Positions 36,301-46,226 of a stretch of 64,000 nucleotides of DNA are shown one piece after another. Each line of letters opens with the position of its first letter. Position 1 is the stretch's first letter. The stretch lies in assembly GCF_000204055.1 (NCBI RefSeq), contig NW_006768781.1, positions 1,070,612 through 1,134,611 of the forward strand. The letters are read 5' to 3'. Under the pieces are notes generated by a model that saw only the letters and a program-made list of their open reading frames with translations, was not told the origin of the DNA and made no database searches. The DNA is from Melampsora larici-populina 98AG31. Taxonomy: Eukaryota > Basidiomycota > Pucciniomycetes > Pucciniales > Melampsoraceae. The position numbers and the translations under genes are program-made.

Positions 36301-37880
36301 CACCTGATATTCCGAAATCCTATAAACGAGCAATGGCTTCTGTAGATGCGAAACTGTGGAAAGCAGCTTGTGATAAGGAGTTCAACTCGCTTAGAGATAA
36401 GGAGGTGTGGGAGTTGGTTGATCGACCAAAATACAAGAACGTGATCAGGGGGTTGTGGGTGTTTAGGAAGAAGTCGTTAGTTGATGGTAGTGTTAAGTTT
36501 AAAGCCAGGTTTGTTGCAATGGGGAATACTCAGATTCCTGGAGAAGACTACGGGGAGACGTTTGCTCCTACGGGTAAGCCTGGCTCGTTGCGTATTCTTG
36601 TAGCCTTAGCTTCAGTAAACGGCTGGGAAATCCATCAGATGGACGCCGTCACCGCTTTTCTGAATGGACTGTTAGAAGAAGAACTGTACGTTGAAATTCC
36701 TGAAGGATATCGTCATGAATCAACAATTGGTAAAGTGTGGAGAATGAGAAGGTCACTCTACGGTTTCAAGCAATCCCCGAAGATCTGGCAAGATGACGTC
36801 GAGTCCTTTCTCATTGAAGTTGGTTTTGAACAGTGTGAAATTGATCACTGTATATACATTAGATCAGTTGGCAATCTTTTTACCGCCGTTTACGTTCACG
36901 TGGATGATTTAGCGATAACGGGAAATGACATCACAAAATTTAAATCTCAAATTGCTGCAAAGTGGGAAATGGAGGATTTAGGGATAGCTCATACAGTTGT
37001 CGGAATTCAAATTAATAGACTTAATCATTTAACTTACTCGATGTCTCAACAACAATACGCTCAAACTGTTCTCAAGCGTTTCAACATGACTGATTCAAAA
37101 CCGGCTGTTACACCTTTATCACCAAACATCAAACTTCTACAATCAACTGAAGAAGAAGCTGAAGAATTTTCGAAAACCAAATTACCTTACAACAGTGTTG
37201 TGGGGTCCTTGATGTATCTCGCTCAGTGCACGAGGCCTGACATGGCTCACACGGTTGGAGTGTTATCTCAACATCTCAAAAGTCCGAATAAACTTCACTG
37301 GGATGCGGCTATGCATGTCCTGCGATATCTTAGTCACACCATCAATATTGGTATTGTGTATTCCGGAAATGATTCAAACATAGTTGCAGGCCAAAGGAGT
37401 TTTGAGTGCCCTGTGTCTCATTGTGACGCTGACTGGGCAGGCGACGTTAACACTCGGCGGTCGACTACCGGATATGTCTTTGTACTTGCTGGAGGACCTA
37501 TTTCGTGGCGAAGTCGTCTTCAACCAACGGTGGCGCTTTCCTCAACTGAAGCTGAGTATAGAGCGATTACTGAGGCTGGTCAAGAGCTATTGTGGCTGAG
37601 GAATATGATGGCTAAGTTTGGCTTTATTGATCCTAATCCTACTGTTTTACATAGTGATAACATGGGGGCAATTCATTTGACTTCAAAATCAATTTTTCAC
37701 GCAAGGACTAAACATATAGAAATACATTATCATTGGATAAGAGAAGTTGTGAAGAAAGGGGAACTTACCATCAAACACTGTCCTACTCACTTGATGGTGG
37801 CGGATCTTTTAACAAAGCAACTGCCTAAAGAACAGTTTTCAAACTTGAGGAGGAGTTTAGGGTTAAGGTTTCTGGGTTGA
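33381..37880 (+). CDS. Copia gag-pol polyprotein, intact
   Basis: One uninterrupted 1499-residue frame. The domain order is Copia type: gag (residues about 70-300), zinc-knuckle-like C-x4-C-x3-H-x4-C (CTPDECVGPHLSKNC), protease DTGATHHMF, and integrase with the HHCC zinc motif (LQHRRLGH … CDIC). The integrase DD-E is HVDLSG, LDRGSEF and PEENGVSERG. Reverse transcriptase follows (FKARFVAMGN, QMDAVTAFLNG, LYGFKQSPK, YVHVDDL as the YVDD box), and then RNase H (ALSSTEAEYRAI) and LLTKQLP near the C terminus. All expected catalytic residues are visible, so the copy may be autonomous. Gag and pol share one frame without a stop between them. Confidence 0.95.
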   Translation: MSSEDADIISADDSQDNSTVTGGSSTSSSANTFGTVKQSLTESVSADNPPGQSRTLEPSSSVMAESSDSRVFGDAIQKYSQIMTNALSKYKVSDDLTDENYTEWSQSLMEVFRSLEFHHYVKVKNYRNQSLSAEEHEKTRFNLTTYILNRLDLINKVRTRNRLTDPEDPSEILYDPFLCWSFLKEYHNRVSEDKLEAVTKALYACQIVKSDTLSSFIDKFENLIREFYRLKGELSDVQSARMLLSAIPSLSIKMKEYIHNTVVPLTREGVATYLRKYEERHGWTCSAIQEANAVSIRPNKKVSGECTPDECVGPHLSKNCWSKPENADKRLAFLTKIRGKSGGGNLNSSTPITQESSVRGAKKVFDSSVNNASASMAFLSLNVEFTEDVKDNSSITSVSASPSEFNEDPDIDASVSAALSSSRDWALHDTGATHHMFKDVKFFDQTTLVKIEDTSKRLKLAGGDVSLAVHSRGVTKLLAGDDSVFELKNCLYVPELTRNLVAGGLLKKLGVRELFHDSKNFSLVLNGLAIFNGFISDNNLMFILLEPVSGSHLSSIGASITEVSLSLQHRRLGHVSNKYLKLMAKHESVEEFNYSEENLNCDICSLSKNTKIPHNKTRPRARTFLENVHVDLSGIIRTTGINNENYFILFCDDYSAFRHIFPLQDKTKEEVYDVFMFYIAVAERQTGCPLKQFTLDRGSEFLNNLLGPKLKELGITLHLTSGYAPEENGVSERGMRIVNTRARSMMLESSLPIRFWYYACSTAVFLTNRCVTATLEGGKTPFEVWYFRKPSIHHLRVFGCQAYGLIRKELRPSKFSPVSSEGVLLGFENDNFNYKLFDLASKKVYITHHATFNEEHFPFKTLPSVPSAVDNTPERHPVQVRFFDDDDDLLDDQPVPASTLINNSHQSSEPNVVPTVQPVTKPVEAPRRSNRASKKVHDTLRGMCSGAEFDDDFITESFFACLPPECNLAGVLSSPDIPKSYKRAMASVDAKLWKAACDKEFNSLRDKEVWELVDRPKYKNVIRGLWVFRKKSLVDGSVKFKARFVAMGNTQIPGEDYGETFAPTGKPGSLRILVALASVNGWEIHQMDAVTAFLNGLLEEELYVEIPEGYRHESTIGKVWRMRRSLYGFKQSPKIWQDDVESFLIEVGFEQCEIDHCIYIRSVGNLFTAVYVHVDDLAITGNDITKFKSQIAAKWEMEDLGIAHTVVGIQINRLNHLTYSMSQQQYAQTVLKRFNMTDSKPAVTPLSPNIKLLQSTEEEAEEFSKTKLPYNSVVGSLMYLAQCTRPDMAHTVGVLSQHLKSPNKLHWDAAMHVLRYLSHTINIGIVYSGNDSNIVAGQRSFECPVSHCDADWAGDVNTRRSTTGYVFVLAGGPISWRSRLQPTVALSSTEAEYRAITEAGQELLWLRNMMAKFGFIDPNPTVLHSDNMGAIHLTSKSIFHARTKHIEIHYHWIREVVKKGELTIKHCPTHLMVADLLTKQLPKEQFSNLRRSLGLRFLG

Positions 37881-37895
37881 TGCTCTTTGAGGGGG

Positions 37896-38787
37896 TGTGT
37901 TACGATATTATCTGGTTAGTGTTACGATATTATCTGGTTAGCTGGTCAAAGATCACAATCCCTTAAAAGGAAAGTGAAAGGTGTTGGATTTAGAAGGGTG
38001 TATGTGGTGAAAGTAGACTAATGCGCTGTGGGTAAACTAGGAAGTTGGACAAAGGGATAAGCGATGTGGAAAATGTAGACAGGGGTGTTGGGAAAATCGT
38101 TTGGGAGTTTTCTAATATCTTTTGTGTTTCTCTTTCCCTCTTTTCTGACTCTTTTCTTATCGAAAAGAATCAGTAAGTTATTTTACTTTTACATCATCAT
38201 AGTTACTTCTCGATTGTGCACTACTAACTTTACTCAAATACTTAGATTTTTATTTCAACTCTTTTGTTGTCTGTTTAAGACCTTTCCCTTACGCGCGATC
38301 TCAATTCATTTCGAGCTCGCAGGTAGACTCTCTTCTTTCCTTTACTTTTCTAAACTTGTTCATTGTTTTGATAGTTCTCTTGTGTTGTTGATGTTGGTAG
38401 GTCAGTTATTATTGTTCTCGACGTGACTAGCGGATAGCTGTAGTCTTACGCCGGAACCTGTGCCCTCAGGTTAGTTAATCGAAAAGAATCAATTTTTATT
38501 TCAACTCTTTTGTTGTCTGTTTAAGACCTTTCCCTTACGCGCGATCTCAATTCATTTCGAGCTCGCAGTTATTATTGTTCTCGACGTGACTAGCGGATAG
38601 CTGTAGTCTTACACCGGAACCTGTGCCCTCAGGTCAGTTATTATTGTTCTCGACGTGACTAGCGGATAGCTGTAGTCTTACGCCGGAACCTGTGCCCTCA
38701 GTGTTCATTGACTGCTACAGATTATCCTGCGACGACGTCCCACCTAGATACCCTTGTGGTTCTAGAGTTTCCTTTCGTCGAGAACTC
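37896..38787 (+). repeat. 3' LTR
   Basis: Same length and apparently same sequence as the 5' LTR, including its internal duplications. It follows the polypurine tract and lies shortly after the gag-pol stop at 37880. Confidence 0.9.
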
Positions 38788-39100
38788 TAGTTGGGTCTTC
38801 GCCCCCGCCTCCCCCCGGCACTTCCCAAATCTCTCGGAGCCCGCCCCCGCAATTCTCTGTCAAAAAAAGCCTTGCCAGAGCTGATCCTGGCTCCCGACCT
38901 CGCTGGGGCGGGGCGAAGGCGTAGGACTCATAACGCGACTGCCAGATCTCAGTATGTATTGCTATTGCTTGTCTCCTGGATTGGCTCGTTCTTAATTAAG
39001 CCCGTCCGAAGTGGTGCTTGCGTTTCAACAATGCTGATTATCATTTGCACCGCATCCATATCAAAATGAAAGCGATCAGAGCAGATCAGATGTCGTATGG
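38788..39100. other. GC-rich flank right of the Copia element; no gene
   Basis: The first 200 bp are C/G-rich (CCCCGCCTCCCCCCGGC) and unlike the surrounding sequence, perhaps an older repeat fragment. No coding feature supported. Confidence 0.45.
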
Positions 39101-39319
39101 GGGCGAGATACTGAACTTATTGCTGAAGATTTCAAATATCACGAGCTCAAGGCATTTCTTCAGCTATAAAAGGGTCGCTGCCAATGCTACTCCTTTCTCC
39201 AACCACCTCTCATAAGCAATCAGATCCATATTATTCCAACACCAGGGATTCAATTATCAAAACATATCTGTTCTAGTACTCGATTGTTCTGCTTTCAATC
39301 TATCAATCCATAGTCCATC
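39100..39319 (+). promoter_or_regulatory. Promoter of secreted paralog 2 (TATA box 39165-39170)
   Basis: GGGGCGAGATACTGAAC…GCTGAAGATTTC…GCATTTCTTCAGCTATAAAAGGGTCGC closely matches the block upstream of paralog 1. The TATAAA is 155 bp before the ATG. Confidence 0.65.
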
Positions 39320-40074
39320 ATGCTCACTTTCATCAAAAGTCTAGTCTTGTTTGCGATTTTGACCTATTCCGTATCTGCAACATCTGTGGCAGCTCCGAAT
39401 TGTGGGCCAGCCAACAAGGTGACCCTTTCGGATTGTACCAGGTGATTTTCTGATACAACTTCTCATCTGCTTCATCCTGGCATCTTGCTGATCAGTGATT
39501 TTCTCTGTTATCTCGTCCATACTTTCACAACGCGAATCATAGTGCCTTGTCTACTTATAACGCAGACGGAAATGGCATGGTCATTCAATCCCAGCCCAGC
39601 AACCAGAAATCATGTGGTGGATGTCAGGTATATATCAACCAGAAAACCTGCATATGTTGGAAATAATATGCACATCACTGATGACTTGTTCATGAATTGT
39701 ATTCCAGATCAATGTATACACCAGAAATGGTCGTGACCTCAGATTGTTAGTCGCCGATTCATACTTTCTTGAGTCAAGTAACGTTTTTGCTAACATAATC
39801 ATTTGTTCAATGACTTTAGCTCTATGCGAGGTGCACAAGAAGCCTTAAATTCCGTGTTAACATCATGTAGAAATGGAGTATGTGACCACAATCAACTCTT
39901 AAAACCGTTCATAATACTCATTTCACATCTCTCCCTTTTGTTCTTCTCCTTCAGTATGGGTCTGTTAGTATTGCTGAGCTGCTCACTCCGGGTCAAAGTT
40001 TTAGTCCCACAGTTCTTTCAGTGGAGAAAGGGTCTGGTAGAAATTGTGGTTCATATAGTAATTATAAAGCATAG
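39320..40074 (+). CDS. Small six-cysteine secreted protein, paralog 2
   Basis: Five exons (39320-39441, 39543-39627, 39708-39745, 39820-39877, 39955-40074) join in frame to 140 residues. Signal peptide MLTFIKSLVLFAILTYSVSA. The mature part keeps the six-cysteine layout (NC, DC, KSCGGC, TSC, RNC), ALSTYNADG, GAQEALNSVL and VEKGSG. Exon phases equal those of paralogs 1 and 3. Most divergence lies in the mature region and in intron sequence, while the signal peptide and the promoter stay close to paralog 1. Function is unknown; effector candidate by inference. Confidence 0.8.
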
Positions 40075-40935
40075 TTTTCAGAAAGGGAACAAGTACAATA
40101 CCCTTCATCATCTCTTTCATCTTCCCTGGACATTGTTTTTCTTCATTTGCGTTGGGCGGTTTTTTGGGAATGTCTTCAAATGATCTCCTCATCACTCTAG
40201 TTGTTGAAATTTCTCTAGGACAAATTTCTCATATACTTGTCTGATAAATGTACTGTATGGAAAAAAATATAACAAATTTTTCAAAGATGTCAGAGAAGCA
40301 AACATCCGCATTTTTCATGATAAGAGCCTCCATACTCTTTTGATTTGCTTGAAGTGGTTGTTCAATCTCACAAATCAGAAACTTTGATTCAACGCTGCTG
40401 AAAATGATGGAAGAAAAATGTGTATTACGTATCTATGAATAAAAAAGCTTTTTCGCGCTTTGACCACATTGTTGCTAAATTTAAGTTCAAGATCATCCAA
40501 ACCCCACAAAGCTCTACACGGAGTGTTGCACGATAAGCCAAGCCCTGCGCAAGGGAACGCACCGTCATCATAATCCACATGGAAAAACAAACACACATCT
40601 TTCTAAGGAGAAAACGCCCGAACCATGCAGGGGAGAAATTGGTAGTTACGGGCATATCATTTTTTGCATCACCAGGGGGGGATCAAAATCTGGCTGAGCC
40701 CTCGGGCTACTTCAGGTGCTTCATGAATAAATTATTCCCATCAAATCAGTCATTGTTGAAAATAATCGCTCAAAGTTCTCATCCTTCATGATCATCTCAC
40801 AGTCACAAAAGCTCACAATCGGTGCGCAAAAAGTGGAGTGACTGGAGTGAGATACTCGTTGCCCCCCCTGGTGTATGAGCTATGCATGTCTCGAGATTTG
40901 AAAATCCACGAGGTCTGGGCGTTCCTTCAATTTGC

Positions 40936-40941
40936 TATAAA
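40936..40941 (+). promoter_or_regulatory. TATA box of secreted paralog 3
   Basis: TTTGCTATAAAGCGAGCC lies 142 bp before the start codon. Upstream GGAGTGAGATACTCG matches the GAGATACT element of the other two promoters, though the spacing is interrupted by about 25 bp of extra sequence. Confidence 0.55.
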
Positions 40942-41077
40942 GCGAGCCTCTGAGCTCGGCCAGTTCTCTTCCCAAGGAATCTTCATAAGCCATCATTCAA
41001 AGCCATAGTAAATTTATCACTCCATCTCTTATACTTAACAGGGTATCTCTTGGATTTCTGTCGTCGTATACTACATC

Positions 41078-41836
41078 ATGCTTTCTCTTGTCAAAGTTTT
41101 GGTTTCTTTGGTGGCCTTCACCTATAGCGTATCGGCAACAAGTGTGGCAGCGCCCACGTGTACATCATCGAATTCAGTCATCCCAGACGACTGTCGCAGG
41201 TCAGAGATTTTTGAAATCTCCTCGTAATCCAGGTCTTACTAGCTGTCTCCTCTCTGATCGTAACTCTTCTCCAATACAACAATCTCGCTTTGACGGTACA
41301 ATCTACAGTGCACTGGCTAGCTTTCTAGAAACAGACGGCTTGATTATCGAAGACACACCGAGCGATCAAAAATCATGTCATGACTGTCAAGTGCGTACAA
41401 TCTCATTCATATTCAAAATCGCGCTGGTCACTTATACCTTTTTCTAGGTCTTTATCGAATCCGCCAACAAGGTTGATAACCTCCGATTGTAAGTCACGAA
41501 GATTCATGTGTATGCTCAATGAAAAGTTTTGGGTAATTTGATTGGTTATTTGGTACATTAGCTCCGGTGAAGGCGCTCGAGAAGCACTGCAGCTCATTCT
41601 AAACAAATGTAGCAATGGTGTATGTGCTTACCTTCTTTCAAAGTCACCCTTCACAATACTCAAGTTTTTTTCGTTTGTGATTTCACCTTCAGTATGGAAC
41701 AGTTGCAATTCCTGAACTTCCGGTTCCTGGAACAACTACGGTTCCGGCAATTATTTCAATTGAGAAAGGTTCTGGTTCACAATGTGAATTTTTGACTGTT
41801 TCTGTGGGGAAGATACCAACAGCACCACCGCGATAA
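41078..41836 (+). CDS. Small six-cysteine secreted protein, paralog 3
   Basis: Five exons (41078-41199, 41309-41390, 41448-41488, 41562-41619, 41693-41836) join in frame to 148 residues. Signal peptide MLSLVKVLVSLVAFTYSVSA. The mature domain has TC, DC, KSCHDC, NKC, SQC and the helix GAREALQLIL, then IEKGSG and a longer tail ending TAPPR. Exons 2 and 3 differ in length from the other paralogs by -3 and +3 bases, so the frame is kept. It is the most diverged member. Function unknown. Confidence 0.8.
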
Positions 41837-42186
41837 AGACTTTGCAAGTCATCTTCCTCATATGACATGTTGGGTTTGGATTATCTACATCTCTTTTGTT
41901 GCAAAAATGGATATGGAGGTTCACCTTTTTTTGTCATATATATTCCCATGGCAAGAATTGTTATGGATTGATACATATCCTTTGATCTAATTATCTATGA
42001 CCAATACCTAAAGTGTTTCATGAATTGCTGAGCTTGATGTGCATATATATCAAGTCTTTGTCTCTTGAGATGTGAGTTATGGGTGTATTTATTGTTGTGA
42101 CTTCAAAAAGACATATGTTATCAATGGATTTTTGTTCATGATATGGTATATGTATGCATCTTTGTGATTCATTGCAACTTTTGTAA

Positions 42187-42661
42187 CACCGCGGGAATTA
42201 ACTCGTTTGAAACCCGAATGAGTGAAATTTCGGTGTCCGGGTTCGAAATTTCCTTGAATCAAGAAACTCGTTCACAACTCGTTAGCAATAGGTTTGCCAA
42301 TTTCCCTCGGGCTGTACTCTGTACTCTGCTGGCCCCCCGTGTATGTACAGTCACATGATACAACAACAAACCTCAACAAACCCTTTCACCATTCCTCACC
42401 TTCACCTTCATTTGTCAAGCCTTGATCAACCATGAAAAAAGAAAGGAGTTGGGTGAGGACATGATGTGGGGTGAGATACTTGAACGGTTGGAATTGGAGG
42501 TTTTGAAAGTGCTGTGTATGTGTATGTAGTAGTGTACTCGAGGGAAATCGGCAAACGTAATGTTGACAAGTTGTGAACGAGTTTCTCGATTCGAGGAAAT
42601 TTCGAACCCGGACACCGAAATTCCGCTCATTCGGGTTTCAAACGAGTTAATTCCCGCGGTG
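42187..42661. mobile_element. 475-bp MITE with about 125-bp inverted repeats and TAA duplication
   Basis: It begins CACCGCGGGAATTAACTCG and ends with the inverse (CGAGTTAATTCCCGCGGTG). The arms match imperfectly for roughly 125 bp each. TAA flanks both ends (42184-42186, 42662-42664), the 3-bp duplication typical of PIF/Harbinger-like insertions. Its terminal sequence differs from the GGGC..GTTCACTTA family at 9-13 kb and from the GAGCATCC element at 5.2 kb, so it is a third family. Interior non-coding. Confidence 0.85.
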
Positions 42662-43223
42662 TAAATCAACATCTTTTCACCCCGCCGGAAAAAACCCTTG
42701 ATCTCAAGAACTCCCGAATCAGCGCACACACTTCACAATCTTTGATCGACGTAAATTTCTCCGCCAAAAGCGCGACTTTATGAAGAGTACACATGTGTCA
42801 CATTTTCCCAAGGGCTGCTTTTGAGCTCATTTTGTTCCACTCATTTGTTGAGGAATAAATTTGGAAAAAAAGCCATGTCTTGCATCCAAGGTTTTGATCC
42901 ATGTTTTTTGCCGGGGTCGGATCGGGTATTTTTACAAGATCCTTCAATTTTTCACAATTTGAAGTTCGTGACGTCAGTCACAAATTAGACAGTCAAGGCT
43001 AAGCTGATCATGGAAAGCCTACAATATGAAGTTGGTCAACGAGTCATTCTTGACCATCTTCACCTTGGTACATACCCGAAACTTCGGGGACGGGGACGGG
43101 GGGTGCGCTATGGGATGTGGAAGCGCATAAGCGGCGCGCACTTCTGTAAGTCATCTTTCGGGTGTCAGTCTCCAGACTTTGGCTGATTGAGAAATGGTCA
43201 ACGAGAAATGAGAATCAAGGAAG

Positions 43224-45364
43224 ATGAGTGGTCAAGTAAGTGGATTTACTTTATAACAAATAACTAAACCAACAAACACTAAACTTTTGATTTGATTACG
43301 AAATAGGATATCTTACCAGAAATATCAAACTTAACCATCTCAACTTTCATCAAACAAACTATCATCAGTTTGATCATCTTGGTCATTCTCTTTAACTTTC
43401 CAACCAAGAACTTGATCATCAATCAATTAACTATTCATCAACTTCAAACTAATATCAAATCTAATTCATTGTCATTACCAAGTCCACCCTTAAAGTACGG
43501 TCAAAATCTGATCATCGAACCTATCATCAAACCTCAAACCAATACCAAACCTTCATCATATAATCGAATCCATGAGTTTAATTTAGAACCTATTTCGGTG
43601 ATCTTGGTTGTTCCAGATTCAAGAAACTGGTCAGAAAATGGCGTCTTACCATTCGTGAAAACCTTAAGATATTTATTTAATTATCCATTTTTCAAAGAAT
43701 TTTTGATATGGAATAATGATTTAAGAACTCATTTACAACTTCAAGATTATGAATTTCTTTATAACGATAATGATTTGATTCATCATCATCATCATCCGAG
43801 TATTAGAATTTTGAATCTTCCTGGAAACCTTACTACTTCGATTTCTCAACACCTTGCTTGTTCTTTAGCTACTTATAATACGTGTTATTTTAATGTAAGA
43901 ACTCTTCCAAAAAAAATCTAAATTAAATGTGATTGGATCTGATTCTTGCGGTTTTTTTGAGGGATGTTTTTAGGATGAAGATACATTCCATCCGAATTTA
44001 GATAGTCTTTATACAAAGGTCAGTTATCGGTTATTGTTTTCAAGAAAATGCACTGATGAAGAGGATTCTTCTCAAATTAAGAAATGATTGGGGTTGGTTT
44101 TTTGTTTTGTTTTGGTTTAGTACAGTACATTGAAACCGATTCTCAAAACCGATTTCCCATCACTTCTACCACCCATTCGATTAACCCAAGCTCAGATCCA
44201 CGTGACTTCCAACTCCTCATCTCTCTCTCTGCACAGACCAAAAAGAAGCTCATTGACTGATCAACTAATTCTTGATTTTTTCTTACAAGGTGATTTGAAT
44301 GGACCAATTACCAATTCAGTTTTGTTTTCCAAACAACTCTCGACTCGATTCTTACGACAATTATCTTACTTTTCATCAGTAACAGAAGAAGAGCAAAAGT
44401 TAAATGAAGAAAGTTTTTCAGTTTGGGTGAACCGTCCTGTGAATCGATTATTAATCCAACCCCTAATCTCTAGTATCCCAACTATTTCTAAACCTTTTCA
44501 TCATGCAATAGTAAGTGTTTCATTCTAATTCCAAACTGTGTGTTTTTTTCTTTGGTAATTGATTTAGAGATTTCAATGGTTTTTTTTTTGGTTAGATTGG
44601 ATTGGAAAATGTTTTGAAGATGTTTGATCCTATGATTTCTCCTGATCCGTTTCCACTCTCTATCCCGAATCATCTTGAAGGTTTAGATGATCAAATCGGT
44701 CAAGTTGCAAGTCTGGATGACAAAGTTTTATTTTTTAGTTCTGAACCAATTGAGGAATTGATGATCAATTCTATCGATCATGATTTAAATACGTGTTGGA
44801 AAATTAAACTTGATCATCGTATGTCTTCTAGTCTCCTTTCTCTTGATTTATTCTTGGGTTCAATTTGATTGATTGATTGGTGGTTTTTTTTGGATTGGAT
44901 TGGATTGGGAGTATAGGAATCGGGATTCAATACAAGTTTATTGGATTGAATTTCATTGCACCAATCTTTTCTTTAAATTCGTTTCAACTCATCTTCAATT
45001 CATCAAACCCATCATCATTTCAATCTAAATTGAATTCTTCCTTGGAATTTCTTTCATCAAATTCAACTAAATGGGTTGAGTCTTTTCTTTCTCAATACAC
45101 AAATCTCATTATTTTTTTTTGAAACAAATTGGTTGAAAATTAATCAAGTTTTTTTTTTGGTGGGTGCGGTTTTTTTAGGAACGTATGGATACGGATTTAG
45201 GTGTGGGTAAAATCGGGTTTAAAGTAATTGAAAATGCCTACCAAGATGTTAAAAAAATTAAACTTAGTTTTAGGTTTCATGATGATGATGATGAATCTAG
45301 TGAGATTGATGAAAGATGGATTGAGATTTGTGGTTGGATGATTAATGAAGATTGGATACTTTAA
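43224..45364 (+). CDS. Type II membrane glycosyltransferase-like protein
   Basis: Seven exons (43224-43235, 43307-43894, 43974-44018, 44121-44510, 44596-44818, 44917-45074, 45179-45364) join in frame to 533 residues. Exon 1 is just MSGQ. An N-terminal hydrophobic helix (TIISLIILVILFNF) fits a type II Golgi/ER anchor. The lumenal part has ISVILVVPDSRNWSENG, LRYLFNYPFFKEFLIWNND (a nucleotide-sugar-transferase-like beta-alpha unit) and CYFNDEDTFHP, an acidic motif like the metal-binding D-x-D of GT-A folds, followed by DSLYTKYS. This matches a poorly characterised fungal glycosyltransferase-like family as I recall it. Donor and acceptor are unknown. Confidence 0.6.
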
Positions 45365-45369
45365 AAAGT

Positions 45370-46226
45370 TTATAAAAACCGGCGGGTGTTTTTTCCTTTC
45401 ACTGATGTTTTCTTTTTTTTTGGTTGTTGTTGTTTTGAGCAATTATTAGTTTGTGTATGATTTCTCTTTTTATACATATATCAAATTTCAAAGAATGAAA
45501 TCTTAGATGAATCAGGATCATTTGGTACTACTACTGGGTTTAATGTTGAATTTGTTCTGATAAGTTTTTTTTGGTTTTATCAGATTGGATCTGAAGGTGC
45601 AGACAATTCAAAGGGAAGAGGAATCGCGGGCCAGTATCAGCCCTTAGGTTGAGAGTGAAAGTACCATTGTTTTGTGAAATTGTAGGAAATTGTCTATATG
45701 TGAATGCATACTTTCTTTCGGGCCCCGTGCGCCCCCTGCCAATCGTCCCCTGCCAATCAGGTTTTTCTGCGCGACAGAGAGGGACGGGTTGAGTTTGCTT
45801 TACCAGGTTCAGCCAGCTTCTCTCGTAAACCTTCGTAAAAAAGCACCTCGCGCTACCTCGCAGCCAGGTCCTCGTGGCGGTGGCGACAGAGTAGGGACTT
45901 GTTGAGTTTACCATAGTCTGATTTAGCTCATTCAGTTCTCTCGCCGCCACCGATGCTCGCCACATCTGCAAAGCCCTGCAAAACTGAAAACCCTGTTTTG
46001 CGCCAAAACAGAAACATACCGGGAAGCTCAGAGAATTCCAAGTTGCACGGCGGTGGCGCTACTTAGCTTTTCGCGTCCCGTATACAAATAGATGAGAGTG
46101 GTATCGTCGTTCCGTTCGGATACTTGCATACTCCCACATCATCTTTTCTTGATTCCGAACTACATATTGCAAGACAGAGTACCTCAATCGAAGCTCACCT
46201 TTCTTTCGTCTCTTGCTATACCTAAA
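45370..46226. other. No supported gene
   Basis: The 3' flank of the glycosyltransferase-like gene and upstream region of the next gene. A minus-strand open frame (45540-45971) overlaps a locally GC-rich stretch without recognisable domains. Confidence 0.45.

Larger units (their letters stand above)
32442..38787 (+). mobile_element. Full-length Ty1/Copia LTR retrotransposon
   Basis: Two direct LTRs of 892 bp (32442-33333, 37896-38787) start TGTGTTACGATATT and look identical by eye, implying recent insertion. A primer-binding-like TGGTAGCGAGAG follows the left LTR (about 33338), and a polypurine tract (TTTGAGGGGG) precedes the right LTR. A single long gag-pol frame fills the interior. The flanks (ACCGA on the left, TAGTT on the right) do not form a target duplication. 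The element lies between paralogs 1 and 2 of the secreted family. Confidence 0.93.
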
